Assembly: GCF_034424315.1 (NCBI RefSeq)
Contig: NZ_CP139972.1
Span: 6,138,001 to 6,202,000 of the forward strand
Reading direction: 5' to 3'
DNA: 64,000 nt
From: Chitinophaga sancti
GTDB taxonomy: Bacteria; Bacteroidota; Bacteroidia; Chitinophagales; Chitinophagaceae
Part shown: positions 20,056 through 29,236 of the stretch, piece by piece
How the letters are laid out: each line of letters opens with the position of its first letter
Position numbering within the stretch: position 1 is the first letter of the stretch
Position numbers and translations under genes: made by a program
Notes under the pieces: generated by a model
Databases searched by the model: none
Told to the model about the DNA's origin: nothing
Seen by the model: the letters and a program-made list of their open reading frames with translations, nothing else

Positions 20056-20083
20056 TTGGCTGAATGTCAGAACTTTATATTTG
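20056..20083 (+). promoter_or_regulatory. Promoter of the small XRE gene
   Basis: TTG at 20056-20058 and TATATTTG at 20076-20083 are separated by 17 bp, matching the Bacteroidota pattern TTG-N17-19-TAnnTTTG. Transcription would start about 20 bp before the ATG at 20110. Confidence 0.65.
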
Positions 20084-20109
20084 TAGGCATAACCTGATAT
20101 ATCTACAGA

Positions 20110-20310
20110 ATGAGTAATCGAGAATATAATAGAATTAAAGTTGTTCTTGCGGAGAAAAAGAAAACCAATAAAGAGCTGTCAGACTATTTAAAAGTAAGGC
20201 CAGGAACTGTTTCTCGTTGGTGTACCAACGACAGTCAGCCTAATATTGCTACGTTATTTGAAATAGCTAAATTTTTGAATGTCAAAGTTTGTGCTCTTCT
20301 AATAGAATAA
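20110..20310 (+). CDS. Small XRE-family regulator
   Basis: This 66-residue protein is a single helix-turn-helix domain: IKVVLAEKKKTNKELSDYLKV, the recognition segment PGTVSRWCTNDSQP, and IATLFEIAKFLNV. It lies upstream of the BREX operon on the same strand, with a 381-bp gap. BREX clusters often have a regulator here, usually of another family (WYL-type BrxR), so this protein may control the operon; that is inferred from position. A palindrome and a clear promoter precede it. Confidence 0.88.
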   Translation: MSNREYNRIKVVLAEKKKTNKELSDYLKVRPGTVSRWCTNDSQPNIATLFEIAKFLNVKVCALLIE

Positions 20311-20691
20311 CTAATTTCTCGAATATTTGGAAAGTATCGAATTAAAAAAAATCTTTTAAAAGCAGTAGCATTCAGCCTTGACTACTACTTTTTTAGTTAT
20401 GGATTTGGTATTTGATTTTAAGAAATAGGAAAGATAAGAATGTCATTATCAGGAATATATAGTTGCATATTAGTTTTGTTGCTTTCGGTCGTTTTTTATT
20501 ACATTGTCCAAAAGTAGCAATATCGTTGGATAGGGATACTCCAATGTTTAGTAAGATTGGGCGTGGAACGCAAAGTAGTAAATTGAATACGTTCTGATAT
20601 AGGCAAAACTGCAAATGGCGCTACCAGAAGAACTTTTGGTCCTTTGGTCTAAAAGCAAAGTATATGAAATGGAAAAGAATTAGGATATAGA
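20311..20691. other. Gap between the XRE gene and brxA
   Basis: No supported gene. A hairpin at about 20363-20396 (AGTAG with CTACT arms, then TTTTTT) may terminate the XRE transcript. The rest is AT-rich and presumably holds the BREX promoter, but I see no convincing TTG and TAnnTTTG pair at proper spacing. Confidence 0.5.
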
Positions 20692-21483
20692 ATGGAAGGC
20701 TTTGTTAAAAACCCCAAAAAGGAAAGAAATAAACAAGAAATCGATAAAGTGGAGAAACAAAAAACTATACATACGAGCAGAACCATGATGTTTGTAGAGC
20801 TATCAAAAGTGATGGATCATGCAATTCATGATGATATTTATATAGATTCTCTTAATCAAAATATTGTCAATAAAAAAACGAAAAACAATCAAGATAAAAC
20901 GACTGGATACTTAAAACAACTTTATGGGTTCAATCTTTCCTATCAACCATTCAAATTTTTTAAGTATTTCTGGCAGATTTCGGCAGAAAAGGATAAACCT
21001 TTGCTAACGCTTCTATTTGCAATAGGCCAGGATTATCTTCTGGGAGAAAGTTATGTAGTTATTGCATCCACAAAACTCGGCGATAAGGTCACAATTGAAA
21101 AAATACAAGAAAACATTGAAGGGCATCATCCCAATAAATTTTCTGAAAATACAAAAAGGTCGTTAGCTCAAAATATTGCAAGTTCCTGGAAACAAGCGGG
21201 GTTTATTTCTGGCAAAGTAAAAAACATTCGTGTACAGCCAGAAATCGGTTATCATGCGGTCGCCTATGCTTTTTTATTGGCTTATTGTAACGGTGATAGG
21301 GGTGATTTTATTCTCACAAGCAAATGGGTAAAGGCGCTTTGTTTAAGTGATTCACATTTAAGGGAGATTGCCATTGACGCATCAAAAAGAGATCTGCTAC
21401 AATATCAATTTGCTGGAAGTGTTACAGCCATATCATTTACTAACCTTTTTACTAAACTTGGTATAGATGGCATCCAAAGTTGA
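20692..21483 (+). CDS. brxA: BREX protein BrxA (DUF1819)
   Basis: The 263-residue protein matches the DUF1819/BrxA family in size, position and sequence layout, with a lysine-rich N-terminal 40 residues and then the family region (TIEKIQENIEGHHPNKFSE, RSLAQNIASSWKQAGFISG). BrxA is a helical, DNA-binding component of type 1 BREX phage exclusion. It is first in a nine-gene rightward operon, and brxB starts 17 bp before its stop codon in another frame. The N-terminal tail is longer than I would expect, so the MMFVELSKVM methionines about 29 codons in are alternative starts. Confidence 0.85.
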   Translation: MEGFVKNPKKERNKQEIDKVEKQKTIHTSRTMMFVELSKVMDHAIHDDIYIDSLNQNIVNKKTKNNQDKTTGYLKQLYGFNLSYQPFKFFKYFWQISAEKDKPLLTLLFAIGQDYLLGESYVVIASTKLGDKVTIEKIQENIEGHHPNKFSENTKRSLAQNIASSWKQAGFISGKVKNIRVQPEIGYHAVAYAFLLAYCNGDRGDFILTSKWVKALCLSDSHLREIAIDASKRDLLQYQFAGSVTAISFTNLFTKLGIDGIQS

Positions 21484-22012
21484 TCAATTATTAACTGCAT
21501 ATGAGCTGGTTGTTAATGAACCCTGGTCAAATGCTTTGTCGGGCCAAGAAAGGGTTTGGTTCTTAGTGTATGATCCTGCTGAGCAACGTAAAGTTGATTT
21601 ACGAATTGGTGATTTTGAAATGGCAACGAAAAAAGCGGGAAAAAGATGGATAACCATTTCTCTTAAAAAGTGTTTTCCTATTTGGATGGCAAGTCATGAT
21701 TACAAAGAGGAATATTTTAATGACCCCGAAACTTTAGTAGATCAACTTGAATCTGAGTTTAAAAAATTTGCCATTACTTTCTTGATAGAAGAGATAAATA
21801 AACAAGGTACTGATGACAAAACATTGATTGCGGTGAGGGATATTTCTGCTTTATTTGGTTTCAACCGAATGTCTGATATTTTAAATGGGTGTGCCAATTC
21901 TTTTAAAGGAAGGATGCTCATTTTCTTTCCTGGTGAATACGATAAAAACCAATACCGTTTGTTGGATGCAAGAGATGGCTGGAGTTATTTAGCCAGACCG
22001 ATTACTGCTTAA
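21467..22012 (+). CDS. brxB: BREX protein BrxB (DUF1788)
   Basis: The 181-residue protein matches the DUF1788/BrxB family, with the conserved RVWFLVYDPAEQRKVDLRIGDFE block and a C-terminal LIFFPGEYDKNQYRLLDARDGWSYLA block. BrxB is a small component of type 1 BREX; its molecular role is not settled. Its start overlaps brxA, and brxC follows after 11 bp. Confidence 0.88.
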   Translation: MASKVDQLLTAYELVVNEPWSNALSGQERVWFLVYDPAEQRKVDLRIGDFEMATKKAGKRWITISLKKCFPIWMASHDYKEEYFNDPETLVDQLESEFKKFAITFLIEEINKQGTDDKTLIAVRDISALFGFNRMSDILNGCANSFKGRMLIFFPGEYDKNQYRLLDARDGWSYLARPITA

Positions 22013-22023
22013 TAAGTTATACT

Positions 22024-25000
22024 ATGCTGAACAAAGAATTATTTACATTGAACCCTGATGAAAATAACTTGATTAATGATGGCGTTGTAGAAATTAATAC
22101 TGCCAAAGATGAACAAGGATTGAGGATTATCAGGCATGAATTGAAAACATTTGTATGTGAAGGTGAATACCAACGGGGGATTTATAGAATCTTAGATACC
22201 TATCTTAAACATATTGACCAACCCAAGCAACCAGCGGTTTGGGTTAGCGGTTTTTTTGGTAGCGGTAAGTCACACTTAGTGAAAATGCTTGGCTACCTTT
22301 GGGAGGATTTTAACTTTCCAAACGGAGACTCTGCTAGAAGTATCAAACCCTTGCCCCAAGATGTTAATGATCTTTTTATTGAGCTGGAAAGAAAGCAAAA
22401 AATAAACGGTAGGCTTTCCGTTTCGGGTACATTAAAAGATTTCCCTTCGGCTGATATACGCTATTCATTCCTACAATTGTTTTTAAACGAATTGGGACTT
22501 CCTCAGCAATACCATCATTTTAAGTTTGTCTATTGGGCAAAGCAGGAAGGGATTTATGATGGTTTAAAATCTTTAGTGGAAACGCAGGGTAAGGACTTTA
22601 AAAAGGAATACGAAAACTTATTTGTTTCTTCCGCCATTGCAAAATCTGTATTAGAATTAAAACCTGAATTTGCAGAAAACGAAGCCAAGGTTAAAGAAAA
22701 TTTCAAAGCCAATTTCAAACGCATAGATAGCATAAGTCGTGAGCAATTAATTGATACGATCAAAACGGAAATATTACCAATGTTCTTTGGCAATAAGATC
22801 CCACTCACAATAATTGTATTGGACGAGGTGCAGCAATTCATTGGTTCGGATGGCGATAAGAGCATTGACCTGCAAAACATTGCCCAGGATATATGTAGCA
22901 ATTTCAATGGTAAGTTTTTACTTGTTGGAACTGGACAAAATGCATTGTCGGAAACTAGTTTATTGCAACGATTGCAGGATCGCTTCACTGTAAAGGTTTC
23001 TTTATCTGATACGGATGTTGAAACGGTTACACGTAAAACGGTATTGGAAAAAAAGCCATCAGTAATAAATGCTATTGATAAAAAGTTAGATGCGGCTTTA
23101 GGAGAAATTTCACGGAATTTGTCGGGTACGGAATACGGCTATATTACAAGTGATAAGACAACTTTAGTAGCGGATTATCCAATCATGCCTTCTACCCGTA
23201 AATTCTGGAAAAAGATATTACAGTCTATAGATACAGCAGGTAATTCAGGCCAGTTACGAAGCCAACTAAGAATTGTGGATGAAAGCATCAAGAAAGTTGC
23301 TAATAACGATCTGGGTTTTATTGTTCCGGCAGATTTGATATTTGAACAAAAGCAGTCTCAACTTTTACAAAACGCTTTGCTTTTAAATGAGACCAACAAT
23401 CTAATTGAAGGAAGAAAATCTAAAGGTGGGGATGCTGCTTTGGAAGGGCGAATATTAAGTGTTGTTTTTCTTATTGACCAATTAGGTGAAGAAACAAAAG
23501 GAAACCGCTTAAAATCTGACGTAAATACAATTGCTGAATTATTAATTGAAAACCTTAATGAACCTTCAGATAATTTTCGAACTAAGATTGATGATTTGAT
23601 AAAAAAACTGGTATCCGAAAAAGTGCTGATGCCAGTCAATGACGAATTTAAGCTACAAACGAAAATAGGAACAGAATGGGAGCAGGAATATAATATTCAT
23701 GCTCAGAAAATCAGCGGTTCTGGCGAATATCAGATTCAGAGTCTCCGTAGGGAAAAAATTATTGCTTTCTTTAAGGAGAAAACAAAAACAATCAACATTC
23801 TACAAGGTGTATCAAAACAAAAAAGAGATTTTGAAATTTGGGACAAAGATACCCGGCCCAACACAGAGAACAAATTGAATGTTTGGGTCCGCGACGGATG
23901 GTTTGAAAACGAGTCAGTCGTATTGAATGAAATTCGTGCAGAAGGCCTCGATGCGCCGTTGGCTTATGTGTTTGTAAAAAAGTTTCGTGACTCTGATTTG
24001 ACAAGTGAAATTATCAAGTATTTGGCTGCCGGATTAACAGTTGATTTAAAGAAAGGTTCGGCGACCACGCCTGAAGGAGAACAAGCTAAAAAGAGTATGG
24101 AAACTCGACAGAGCTTAGCAAAAATTGCTATCGAAGAATTAATCGATAAGATTTGTCAGGAAGCAATAGTTTATCTGGCAGGTGGCAACAAGGTGGAAGT
24201 GGGGGCGATAAAGGATAACATTGAAGAGGCATTGAATAGCATTGCTGACAGGCAGTTTATCGATTTTAAAAGTAAAGGCGATTACAAAGACTGGGATAAA
24301 GCTTTGACAAAAGCATTATCGGGAGACCCCGATGCTTTGAAAAAAATTGGCTGGGACAAAGAACCAAAAGATCACCCGGTTGCTATTGAAATCACTCGCT
24401 TTATTGGTAACAATACGAAGCAGGGCAAAGAAATCCGTAGCCATTTTGTAAAGGCTCCGTACGGTTGGAGTCAGGACGCGATTGATGCAATTATTATCAT
24501 GCTCAAAAACACGGAGCACATTTCTACACCCGAACCAAACATTAATCAGTCAAAAATCGGTAACGCAAACTTCAAAAAAGAAGTTCATATCCTGTCTGCT
24601 TCGGATAAGATTAAGCTAAGAAAACTTTATCAAGATGCAGGCATTTCGTGCAAACCAGGAGAAGAGTTTTTGCATTCCAATACATTCTTAACCAAGTTGA
24701 GAGATTTGGCTTGCACCATTAGTGGAGATGCACCAAAGCCAGAGCCAATCAACCTACAATTTGTAAAAGACATAGAAAACCTGGACGGGAATGAACGCTT
24801 AACTCGCCTATTGGAGGAACAAGAAGACTTGAAAGCAAAAATAAATGAATGGCGTAAAAAAGCGGAAGTGGTAAAAAGTAGGGAACCGCAATGGTATTTG
24901 TTATCTGAATTGGTTAACTATGCCAATGGCGATATGGAGCAGTTGAAGACCGAAATAGGTGCCATCAGGGAGAACAGGTTGTTGTTGCAGGAGCCCGATC

Positions 25001-25452
25001 CGGTATATCCTAAATTGATAGAGCTAACCGACCAATTAAAAGAAGCATTGAACAAATTAAAGGGCGGCTATATTTATTTATATGATGCCAAAATGAAAGA
25101 TCTACAAGGAAATGTGTATTTTGACGAGCTTGTACTAGAGCAAAAGCAAAGCATATTAGCTAGGCATCAATTATTAATAAAGCCGGGAATAAAATCGCTG
25201 GATGCACAGGAGTTATTGATGCAATTGCAAAAGGCATCGCTGTATACTTGGGAAACAAAGATTGCTGCATTGCCAAGTCAGTTTCAATCGGCTTTGGAGG
25301 ATGCCATAAAAGTAGCTGCCCCGCAATGCCAAACGTTCAGTTTACCGCGAATCACAATCAATAACCAAGCAGACATTGATCGTTATGTTGCAAATATAAG
25401 AGCACAATTGGAAGATTTATTGAAAAACGCAAGCTCAATTATAATAAAATAA
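22024..25452 (+). CDS. brxC: BREX ATPase BrxC
   Basis: At 1142 residues this is the large P-loop ATPase of BREX. Walker A is GFFGSGKS at residues 76-83 and Walker B is VLDEVQQF near residue 265. The N-terminal block (EYQRGIYRILDTYLKHID) is typical of BrxC/PglY. Long helical and coiled-coil stretches fill the C-terminal third. BrxC is essential in studied type 1 systems and probably powers recognition or exclusion of phage DNA. The stop codon overlaps the next start by one base, so the following small gene is translationally coupled. Confidence 0.92.
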   Translation: MLNKELFTLNPDENNLINDGVVEINTAKDEQGLRIIRHELKTFVCEGEYQRGIYRILDTYLKHIDQPKQPAVWVSGFFGSGKSHLVKMLGYLWEDFNFPNGDSARSIKPLPQDVNDLFIELERKQKINGRLSVSGTLKDFPSADIRYSFLQLFLNELGLPQQYHHFKFVYWAKQEGIYDGLKSLVETQGKDFKKEYENLFVSSAIAKSVLELKPEFAENEAKVKENFKANFKRIDSISREQLIDTIKTEILPMFFGNKIPLTIIVLDEVQQFIGSDGDKSIDLQNIAQDICSNFNGKFLLVGTGQNALSETSLLQRLQDRFTVKVSLSDTDVETVTRKTVLEKKPSVINAIDKKLDAALGEISRNLSGTEYGYITSDKTTLVADYPIMPSTRKFWKKILQSIDTAGNSGQLRSQLRIVDESIKKVANNDLGFIVPADLIFEQKQSQLLQNALLLNETNNLIEGRKSKGGDAALEGRILSVVFLIDQLGEETKGNRLKSDVNTIAELLIENLNEPSDNFRTKIDDLIKKLVSEKVLMPVNDEFKLQTKIGTEWEQEYNIHAQKISGSGEYQIQSLRREKIIAFFKEKTKTINILQGVSKQKRDFEIWDKDTRPNTENKLNVWVRDGWFENESVVLNEIRAEGLDAPLAYVFVKKFRDSDLTSEIIKYLAAGLTVDLKKGSATTPEGEQAKKSMETRQSLAKIAIEELIDKICQEAIVYLAGGNKVEVGAIKDNIEEALNSIADRQFIDFKSKGDYKDWDKALTKALSGDPDALKKIGWDKEPKDHPVAIEITRFIGNNTKQGKEIRSHFVKAPYGWSQDAIDAIIIMLKNTEHISTPEPNINQSKIGNANFKKEVHILSASDKIKLRKLYQDAGISCKPGEEFLHSNTFLTKLRDLACTISGDAPKPEPINLQFVKDIENLDGNERLTRLLEEQEDLKAKINEWRKKAEVVKSREPQWYLLSELVNYANGDMEQLKTEIGAIRENRLLLQEPDPVYPKLIELTDQLKEALNKLKGGYIYLYDAKMKDLQGNVYFDELVLEQKQSILARHQLLIKPGIKSLDAQELLMQLQKASLYTWETKIAALPSQFQSALEDAIKVAAPQCQTFSLPRITINNQADIDRYVANIRAQLEDLLKNASSIIIK

Positions 25453-25967
25453 TGGAAGAACAAGAATTGTTCCATATAACCTGTAATGAATATCCTTCAG
25501 GCTTTATTGTGCCATTGCCTGACCACACTTTATATCATCAAGAGGCAATTGCAAAAGGTACAGCATGGATTGACAATTATTTGGATGATTTTAGACCTAT
25601 AAATGCGCCCTCCAGAAGCAGGACATTTTATGCATTCGGAAGTATACAGCATTGTTTATCCTTTTATAGTAGTAGAATATGTGCCATTGGTAGTAAAAGA
25701 ATATACAAGGTGCACATGGTAAGCCCTTATCCTGCACCAATGTGTTTAACTGATGGTTTGAAAAAAAATGGTGAAGGTCATGTAATAAACCAAGATATTG
25801 CAATTGAATATTGGTGTCCTCGAAATGAGTGGAGAGTTTTAGAGTATTTGTCGGAAATAATGCAAATACACGAAGATGTTACAGCCTCAATTAACGGATT
25901 ACCACAGTTTGGCAATTTTTTTTATGGGGAAGATCAAAAACTAAGAACGAAACTTTTCAATTGTTAA
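25452..25967 (+). CDS. Unknown 171-residue protein inserted between brxC and pglX; DUF2441-like
   Basis: This gene is not part of the canonical type 1 BREX set. It starts on the last base of the brxC stop codon and ends one base before pglX, so it is embedded in the operon. The pattern FHITCNEYPSG near the start, PSRSRTFYAF in the middle, then a YKVHMV strand and EYWCPRNEWRVLEYL resembles DUF2441-type proteins, which have been suggested to have an ADP-ribosyltransferase-like fold; this is by pattern only. It could be an extra effector or an accessory for PglX. No signal peptide or membrane segment is present. Confidence 0.75.
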   Translation: MEEQELFHITCNEYPSGFIVPLPDHTLYHQEAIAKGTAWIDNYLDDFRPINAPSRSRTFYAFGSIQHCLSFYSSRICAIGSKRIYKVHMVSPYPAPMCLTDGLKKNGEGHVINQDIAIEYWCPRNEWRVLEYLSEIMQIHEDVTASINGLPQFGNFFYGEDQKLRTKLFNC

Positions 25968-25968
25968 A

Positions 25969-28900
25969 ATGCCCGTACTAACCATCCAACAACGAAACAC
26001 TTTAGAATCTGCTGTAAAGCAAGCGAGAAAGATAGCAGAAGCGGGTGCGAGAAATGCTTTGCATGGATTGGCTGTAAATAATCCTGAGCCTTTTGCTCAC
26101 ATGAACCCGGAGCAAAGAATACTACGTAACAGGCTTCGCAACAAAGCTAGATTATTAGGCGATGAATTGCCTTCGACTGGCAATCAGCAGATAGACCATT
26201 TGAGTTATGAATTAGCGTACGAAAACTGGCATAAAATGTTGTTTGCTAAATTCTTGGAAGCAAATTGGCTGTTGTTGCACACTTCCGGTGTTGCAGTAAC
26301 CATGGACGAATGTGAGGAGTTGGCCAAAGAAGAAAACTTAACAGACAAGTGGGAAGCTGCTGCTACTTACGCCTCCACAATGTTACCAGTTATTTTCAGG
26401 CCTGAAGATCCATTAATGCAAACACATTTTGCTAGTAATGATAGGATTAAGTTAGAAGAGGTTTTAGATGGTTTGGACAATTACATTTTCACAGCTGATG
26501 ATGCGCTGGGCTGGGTTTATCAGTTTTGGCAAAGCGAGGCAAAAAAAGCAATAAATGACAGCCATGAAAAAATTGATGGAGAGAAATTGCCAGCTGTTAC
26601 ACAATTGTTTACAGAGCCGTATATGGTTCATTTTTTAATTGACAATACTATTGGCGCCTGGTGGGTAAGCCGACACCCTAACGAAACGCCACCTGTAAAA
26701 TTTGAATATCTGCGCCTATTCGAAGATGGCACTCCGGCAGCCGGAACCTTTCAGGGCTGGCCCAATTCAACAAAAGAAATAACAAGCCTTGATCCTTGCA
26801 TGGGAAGTGGTCATTTCATCGCAAGTTTATTTCCAGTTTTTGCTTTACTCAGAATGTATGAAGAAGGCTTAAACAAGGAAGATGCAACAGATAAAGTAAT
26901 TGCCGAAAACTTACATGGTTTGGAGCTAGATGCTCGTTGTACTCAAATAGCAGCTTTCAATTTGGCCTTAACTGCTTGGAAGTTTATCGGTTATTATAAA
27001 CCGCTACCGGAGATGAATATTGCATGCAGTGGTCTTGCCCCTAAAGGGAAAAGAGAAGATTGGGTAAAATTGGTTGGCAAGGTTGTAGACCCTTTATTAA
27101 AAGCGAGGATGGAAAATGGGATGAAAGTATTATATGATCATTTTCAGTTAGCGCCGGAACTGGGTAGCTTGCTTGATCCGTCTACAATTAAGGCTGATAT
27201 GTATACTGCAAGCTTTAAGGAACTGCAACCCGCCTTATTAAAGGCATTAGAGTTCGAGGCCGATAAGGATCAGATAGAACGAGGAGTGATGGCTGCGGGT
27301 ATTGCAAAGGCGGGACAAATATTGGCCAGGAAATATGTTCTTCAAATTACAAATGTGCCTTATTTGGGAAAAGGGAAAATGGATGATTGCTTATATAATT
27401 TTTCAGTAAAATATTATTTCGAGGCAAAATCTGATTTAGCTACTGTATTTTTAGACAAGCAGCTTAAGATGGCTATATTGGGAGGGACTGTTTGTTCAGT
27501 ATTGCCACAAAGTTGGCTACTTATTACATCGTATAAAAAATTCAGGGAAAGGCTATTAAATACTAAAATATGGAATCTTGTTGGAACATTAGGTTCTGGA
27601 GCTTTCAGCCAAATTTCTGGTGAAGTTGTAAAAGCGATTGTTGTAGCTATTTCCAATATTATTCCAGATCATAATCATCAGCTTTCAAGTATAGACGTTT
27701 CGGAAGCATCTTCGGTTGAATTGAAAGATAGCCTTCTCAAATCTAATGAGCTAGTAAAATTAAACCAATTAGGGCAGTTGAAGAACCCAGATTCACGAGT
27801 AACTCTTCAAATATCAGAAAATAGAGGTAAACTCCTTAGCGAATATGCAACATCAAACATTGGTATTCAGACAGGGGATAATGATCAATTTATAAGATGC
27901 TTTTGGGAAGTACCATTAGTTGGGAAAAATTACGAATATTTTCAACGGACTTCCAGTAAGCCATCCTTTTATGAAGGCTTGGAGCAAATAATATTTTGGG
28001 AAAATGGTAAAGGAAAGTTAGTTAAGCAAACCGGATTTAGAGATAGATTGTCAAAAGACATCCAAGAGAAATTAGAAAAAGTGCATTTAGGATTTGTCGT
28101 TCATAGAATGGGCAATCTTCCTTGTTCAATTGCAGTTGCAAAATTGTACGATCAAAATGGCGCCATTATAATTCCTAAGAGTAATGATTATTTAAAGCAA
28201 ATTTGGAGTTTTTTGGAGTCTGCGGAATTTATTAGGGATGTGAGAGTATTAGATAAAAAAATGGGTGTAAATCCTTCGACTTTAATAAAAATTCCTTTTG
28301 ATATTGAGCATTGGCAAAAAGTTGCTGATGTAAAATATCCAAATGGTTTGCCTAAACCTTACAGTGATGGTGCAACCCAATGGTTATTTCATGGGCATCC
28401 AGCAAAAGCTGAAAGTCCTTTACAAGCTGCTTCTATTCGTTTGTTGGGATATCGCTGGCCTGCAGAAAATGATTCAGAAATGGAATTGGCTGTTGACGCT
28501 AAAGAATTAATTAAACAAATAAAGGGTTTTAATAGCTTAATAGATGAAGACGGTATACTTTGTATTCCTTCAGTGAATGGTGAACTAGGCGCTTCTGAAA
28601 GATTACGGACTTATTTACAGGCTGTTTTTGGTAGCGAATGGGGCAATAATACTATTAGCCAGTTGCTACGAAAAGAAGGAGCAAAAGAATCCAATTTAGA
28701 AGATTGGCTGCGCGTTTCTTTTTTTGAACAGCATTGTAAACTATTTCAAAACCGCCCTTTTATTTGGCATATCTGGGATGGCCGTAAGGATGGTTTCTCC
28801 GCCCTCGTTAATTACCACAAACTAAATAAGGAAAATCTCCAACGCCTCATATTCACATACCTGGGCGATTGGATTCGCCAATGTGAAGCAAAAAAGAAAT

Positions 28901-29223
28901 CCGGGGAAAGCGGTGCCGAAGGTTTGCTCAGTGCTGCTCTTAAACTTAAAGAAAAACTAGAAGCCATCCTGGAGGGCGAAGCCCCTTATGACATATTTGT
29001 TCGGTGGAAGCCGTTAGAACGGCAGCCTATCGGATGGGAGCCGGATTTAGATGATGGTGTTCGATTAAATATCCGTCCATTTATTACTGCCGATGTATTG
29101 CGCAAAAAGCCCAACATAAAGTGGGGTATTGATAGAGGTAAAAATCCACCAAGTTCTTATTGGGGTGAAGTCAGGGATAATAACAAACATTTGAGTTTGG
29201 AAGAAAAAAGGAAGGTAAGGTAA
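25969..29223 (+). CDS. pglX: BREX adenine-specific DNA methyltransferase PglX
   Basis: At 1084 residues this has the size of PglX, which places the N6-adenine mark that distinguishes host from phage DNA. Motif I is DPCMGSGHF near residue 274 (S-adenosylmethionine binding). The catalytic motif IV reads NVPYLG near residue 462 instead of NPPY. The C-terminal half should hold target recognition (GYRWPAENDSEMELAVDAKELI, then a helical region). A 13-bp gap separates it from mcrB. Confidence 0.9.
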   Translation: MPVLTIQQRNTLESAVKQARKIAEAGARNALHGLAVNNPEPFAHMNPEQRILRNRLRNKARLLGDELPSTGNQQIDHLSYELAYENWHKMLFAKFLEANWLLLHTSGVAVTMDECEELAKEENLTDKWEAAATYASTMLPVIFRPEDPLMQTHFASNDRIKLEEVLDGLDNYIFTADDALGWVYQFWQSEAKKAINDSHEKIDGEKLPAVTQLFTEPYMVHFLIDNTIGAWWVSRHPNETPPVKFEYLRLFEDGTPAAGTFQGWPNSTKEITSLDPCMGSGHFIASLFPVFALLRMYEEGLNKEDATDKVIAENLHGLELDARCTQIAAFNLALTAWKFIGYYKPLPEMNIACSGLAPKGKREDWVKLVGKVVDPLLKARMENGMKVLYDHFQLAPELGSLLDPSTIKADMYTASFKELQPALLKALEFEADKDQIERGVMAAGIAKAGQILARKYVLQITNVPYLGKGKMDDCLYNFSVKYYFEAKSDLATVFLDKQLKMAILGGTVCSVLPQSWLLITSYKKFRERLLNTKIWNLVGTLGSGAFSQISGEVVKAIVVAISNIIPDHNHQLSSIDVSEASSVELKDSLLKSNELVKLNQLGQLKNPDSRVTLQISENRGKLLSEYATSNIGIQTGDNDQFIRCFWEVPLVGKNYEYFQRTSSKPSFYEGLEQIIFWENGKGKLVKQTGFRDRLSKDIQEKLEKVHLGFVVHRMGNLPCSIAVAKLYDQNGAIIIPKSNDYLKQIWSFLESAEFIRDVRVLDKKMGVNPSTLIKIPFDIEHWQKVADVKYPNGLPKPYSDGATQWLFHGHPAKAESPLQAASIRLLGYRWPAENDSEMELAVDAKELIKQIKGFNSLIDEDGILCIPSVNGELGASERLRTYLQAVFGSEWGNNTISQLLRKEGAKESNLEDWLRVSFFEQHCKLFQNRPFIWHIWDGRKDGFSALVNYHKLNKENLQRLIFTYLGDWIRQCEAKKKSGESGAEGLLSAALKLKEKLEAILEGEAPYDIFVRWKPLERQPIGWEPDLDDGVRLNIRPFITADVLRKKPNIKWGIDRGKNPPSSYWGEVRDNNKHLSLEEKRKVR

Positions 29224-29236
29224 TAACTAACTGACG

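Noticed and set aside
20393..20614. Leftward 73-codon open frame before brxA
   Set aside because: Low-complexity hydrophobic translation with no family resemblance, no promoter and no neighbour; probably chance.
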